A stretch of DNA of 10,787 nucleotides from assembly GCA_017935805.1 (NCBI GenBank), contig JAGBGV010000204.1, forward strand, positions 1 to 10,787, in the 5' to 3' direction. Shown in pieces: positions 8,685 through 10,787 of the stretch (within the stretch, counting starts at the first letter, position 1; every line of letters begins with the position of its first letter). The position numbers and the translations under genes were made by a program. This DNA is from Clostridia bacterium. Lineage in GTDB: Bacteria > Bacillota_A > Clostridia > Oscillospirales > CAG-272. Under the pieces are notes generated by a model that worked only from the letters and a program-made list of their open reading frames with translations, was not told the DNA's origin and did not search any database.

Positions 8685-9245
8685 ATGACCTACATTATCG
8701 CAATATCCGGTGCATCCGGATCAGGCAAATCAACCTTTGCCAACGCGCTCAAAGAATATTACGAACAAAAAGGTATACGAGTGCGAGTGATGACCTCCGA
8801 CCGTTACTTCAAAAAAGAACTCCCAAAAATTATCTCCCCCGCTGACGGCTGTGAATATCCCGACTGGAATCATCCCGATTCGATAAGCAGCGGTGCATTG
8901 GTTGATTCCGTAACAGAAGCCCGTGATTCCGGAGAATATGACTACGTCATCGTAGAAGGGGTAAATATATTTTGTTACGAAGAAGTTCGTGACCTTGCCG
9001 ATGTGAAAATATACGTCGATGCGTCTCCTGAGATGCGTATCTACCGCCGTATTGCTCGTAACGTGGTGCTGATGGGTCAGACCATTGAGTTTATCGGTGA
9101 GTATTATCTCAAATGCGCACGCTACCGCGAAATGGAATATTCCCTCCCCTCAGCCAAATATGCCGACTGGCACGTAGACAACGAATGGGGATTTGATATC
9201 CAAGCGGAAGCTGAAAAAATCACAGAAAAACTAAAAAACTTGTAA
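8685..9245 (+). CDS. Uridine kinase-like P-loop kinase (PRK/Udk family)
   Basis: A 186-aa P-loop NTPase of the uridine kinase/phosphoribulokinase group. It has the Walker A motif GASGSGKST (9-17), SDRYF (38-42) where Udk has a DxFY/DxYY-type segment, NHPDS (62-66) like the Udk DHPDA block, EGVNIF (91-96) as Walker B-like strand, a lid-like RRIARNVVLMGQ (121-132) and PSAKYADW (155-162) resembling the PSKxxAD of Udk. It is shorter than typical Udk (about 205-210 aa) and its substrate segments differ, so uridine/cytidine as substrate is only likely; another small-molecule kinase is possible. The start follows GGGGGT by 6 nt. It is the first gene after the T-box terminator and 22 nt before valS, so it should be induced when tRNA-Val is uncharged. 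That context is unexpected for pyrimidine salvage. Confidence 0.85.
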   Translation: MTYIIAISGASGSGKSTFANALKEYYEQKGIRVRVMTSDRYFKKELPKIISPADGCEYPDWNHPDSISSGALVDSVTEARDSGEYDYVIVEGVNIFCYEEVRDLADVKIYVDASPEMRIYRRIARNVVLMGQTIEFIGEYYLKCARYREMEYSLPSAKYADWHVDNEWGFDIQAEAEKITEKLKNL

Positions 9246-9267
9246 ATAACCGAAAGGACAAAATATC

Positions 9268-10787
9268 ATGAGAAAAGAACTTCCAAAGACCTATTCTCCC
9301 TCGGAGTTTGAGGGCAGAATCTACAGCGAATGGGCTGAAAACGGTCTCTTCACTCCCGAGATCGACCATTCAAAAGAACATTATTCAATCGTAATTCCCC
9401 CGCCGAACATCACCGGTCAGCTTCACATGGGTCACGCCCTTGACAACACTCTCCAGGATATCCTTATCCGTTACAAGAGAATGCGTGGCTTCTGCACACT
9501 TTGGCTCCCCGGTACCGACCACGCATCCATCGCAACTGAAGCGAAGATCGTTGAAGCGATGCGCAAGGAAGGCGTAACAAAAGACGACATCGGTCGTGAG
9601 AAGTTCCTCGAGCGCGCATGGGACTGGAAAGCACAGTACGGCGGACGCATCATTGAACAGCTTAAGAAGATGGGCTCCTCCTGCGACTGGTCAAGAGAAA
9701 GATTCACCCTTGACGAAGGCTGCAGCCGTGCAGTTCGCGAAGTATTTATCAAGCTCTACAACAAGGGTCTCATCTACCGCGGCAACCGTATGGTTAACTG
9801 GTGTACCACATGTATGACATCCATCTCCGACGCAGAGGTTGAATACGAAGACCAGAACGGCAATTTCTACCACCTGCTCTACCCCGTAAAGGAAACAGGT
9901 GAAATGCTTGAGCTGGCTACAACACGTCCAGAAACAATGCTCGGTGACACCGCCGTTGCAATCAACGCAGAGGACCCCAGATATGCGCACCTTCACGGAT
10001 GCCACGTTATCCTTCCTCTTATTAATAAAGAGATTCCCATCGTTTGCGACGAGCACGCTGACATGACAAAGGGTACAGGCGTTGTAAAGATCACACCTGC
10101 TCATGACCCCAACGACTACGAAGTAGGTCAGAGACACAATCTCCCCTTGGTACGCGTATTCACATATGACGGCAAGATGACAGGTGCGGCTGAAAAGGCT
10201 GAAGCTGAACGTCTTGTTGAAGCAGGTCTTGCAGCAGTTGGAGAGCCCGAGGTTCTCGATTGCGGTAAGTATGCAGGCATGACCACAACAGAAGCTCGTA
10301 AGGCTATTCTCGCCGACCTGAAGGAAGCAGGACTCCTCAAGGAGATCGAGCCCCTCACTCATAACGTAGGCACATGCTACCGTTGCCACCACACTATCGA
10401 GCCCATGGTATCCAAGCAGTGGTTCGTTAAGATGGAGCCTCTCGCAAAGCCCGCTATCGAGGCAGTCCGCGACGGCAGAATCAAGTTCGTTCCCGAAAGA
10501 TTCGAGAAGAACTACTTCCACTGGATGGAAAACATCCGCGACTGGTGTATCTCCCGTCAGCTTTGGTGGGGTCACAGAATCCCCGCGTTCTACTGCGACG
10601 ACTGCGGCGAAACTGTTGTTACACTTGACGAAAATCCCATCTGCCCCAAGTGCGGCGGTCACATGACTCAGGACCCCGATACACTTGACACATGGTTCTC
10701 CTCTGCTCTCTGGCCCTTCTCAACTCTCGGCTGGCCCGAAAATACTGCTGAGCTTCAGCATTATTTCCCCACAAATACTCTTGTTAC
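9268..10787 (+). CDS. valS: Valyl-tRNA synthetase, N-terminal 506 residues
   Basis: Class I aminoacyl-tRNA synthetase that charges tRNA-Val and edits mischarged threonine. The frame is open to the right edge. Seen are [14 protein letters not shown] (44-57, HMGH as the HIGH motif), [12 protein letters not shown] (80-91), the editing-domain blocks [13 protein letters not shown] (217-229) and [16 protein letters not shown] (275-290), zinc-knuckle-like CYRC (370-373) and CPKCGG (459-464), [12 protein letters not shown] (429-440) and [20 protein letters not shown] (469-488). The last of these is typical of ValRS rather than IleRS or LeuRS. Full proteins are about 870-950 aa, so the KMSKS loop and anticodon-binding domain lie beyond the edge. 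The start has AAAGGA 9 nt before ATG. It lies 22 nt after the kinase; the T-box upstream with GUA specifier agrees with the call. Confidence 0.97.
   Translation, partial: MRKELPKTYSPSEFEGRIYSEWAENGLFTPEIDHSKEHYSIVIPPPNITGQLHMGHALDNTLQDILIRYKRMRGFCTLWLPGTDHASIATEAKIVEAMRKEGVTKDDIGREKFLERAWDWKAQYGGRIIEQLKKMGSSCDWSRERFTLDEGCSRAVREVFIKLYNKGLIYRGNRMVNWCTTCMTSISDAEVEYEDQNGNFYHLLYPVKETGEMLELATTRPETMLGDTAVAINAEDPRYAHLHGCHVILPLINKEIPIVCDEHADMTKGTGVVKITPAHDPNDYEVGQRHNLPLVRVFTYDGKMTGAAEKAEAERLVEAGLAAVGEPEVLDCGKYAGMTTTEARKAILADLKEAGLLKEIEPLTHNVGTCYRCHHTIEPMVSKQWFVKMEPLAKPAIEAVRDGRIKFVPERFEKNYFHWMENIRDWCISRQLWWGHRIPAFYCDDCGETVVTLDENPICPKCGGHMTQDPDTLDTWFSSALWPFSTLGWPENTAELQHYFPTNTLV

Noticed and set aside
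9691..10662. 323-aa open frame on the minus strand
   Set aside because: It is antisense to valS, whose motifs are clear. The composition (Cys- and Val-rich, no motif) is typical of an antisense shadow.

Overview
The window looks like chromosomal DNA from an anaerobic, probably gut- or rumen-associated low-to-mid GC Firmicute (Clostridia, Oscillospiraceae/Ruminococcus-like). The grounds are sigma-A type promoters with strong Shine-Dalgarno sites, an L-box lysine riboswitch, a T-box leader, a large GH2 beta-galactosidase, a DapA-DapB-Ddh lysine/DAP module, and REP-like palindromes in the spacers. The genus is an inference; no rRNA gene or other taxonomic marker is present.

Left part (1-3712, minus strand): the 5' half of an O-acetylhomoserine sulfhydrylase gene (metY) runs off the left edge just after its PLP lysine. 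Upstream of it is the operon dapA-dapB-ddh, with 15-nt gaps, which makes meso-diaminopimelate (peptidoglycan, lysine) by the one-step dehydrogenase route. It is transcribed from a perfect TTGACA-17-TATAAT promoter through a leader that is clearly a lysine riboswitch with antiterminator and terminator. High lysine should therefore stop transcription before dapA.

Centre (3713-7791): a 0.44-kb spacer holds several palindromes and an inverted pair of REP-like repeats. It is followed by a minus-strand unit of lacZ (GH2 beta-galactosidase, 1011 aa) and, 2 nt downstream, an unrecognised 181-aa single-membrane-span protein, closed by a rho-independent terminator.

Right part (7792-10787): about 0.6 kb of non-coding DNA carries two long perfect inverted repeats and a degenerate 7-bp tandem repeat. 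It leads into a second perfect TTGACA-17-TATAAT promoter and a T-box leader whose likely specifier is GUA (Val). The leader controls a small uridine-kinase-like P-loop protein and then valS, which runs off the right edge before its KMSKS motif.

Most genes belong to well-known families and I see no clear new defence or mobile system. The points that most deserve a second look are the divergent kinase placed between a valine T-box and valS, the membrane protein coupled to lacZ, and the repeat-rich spacers.
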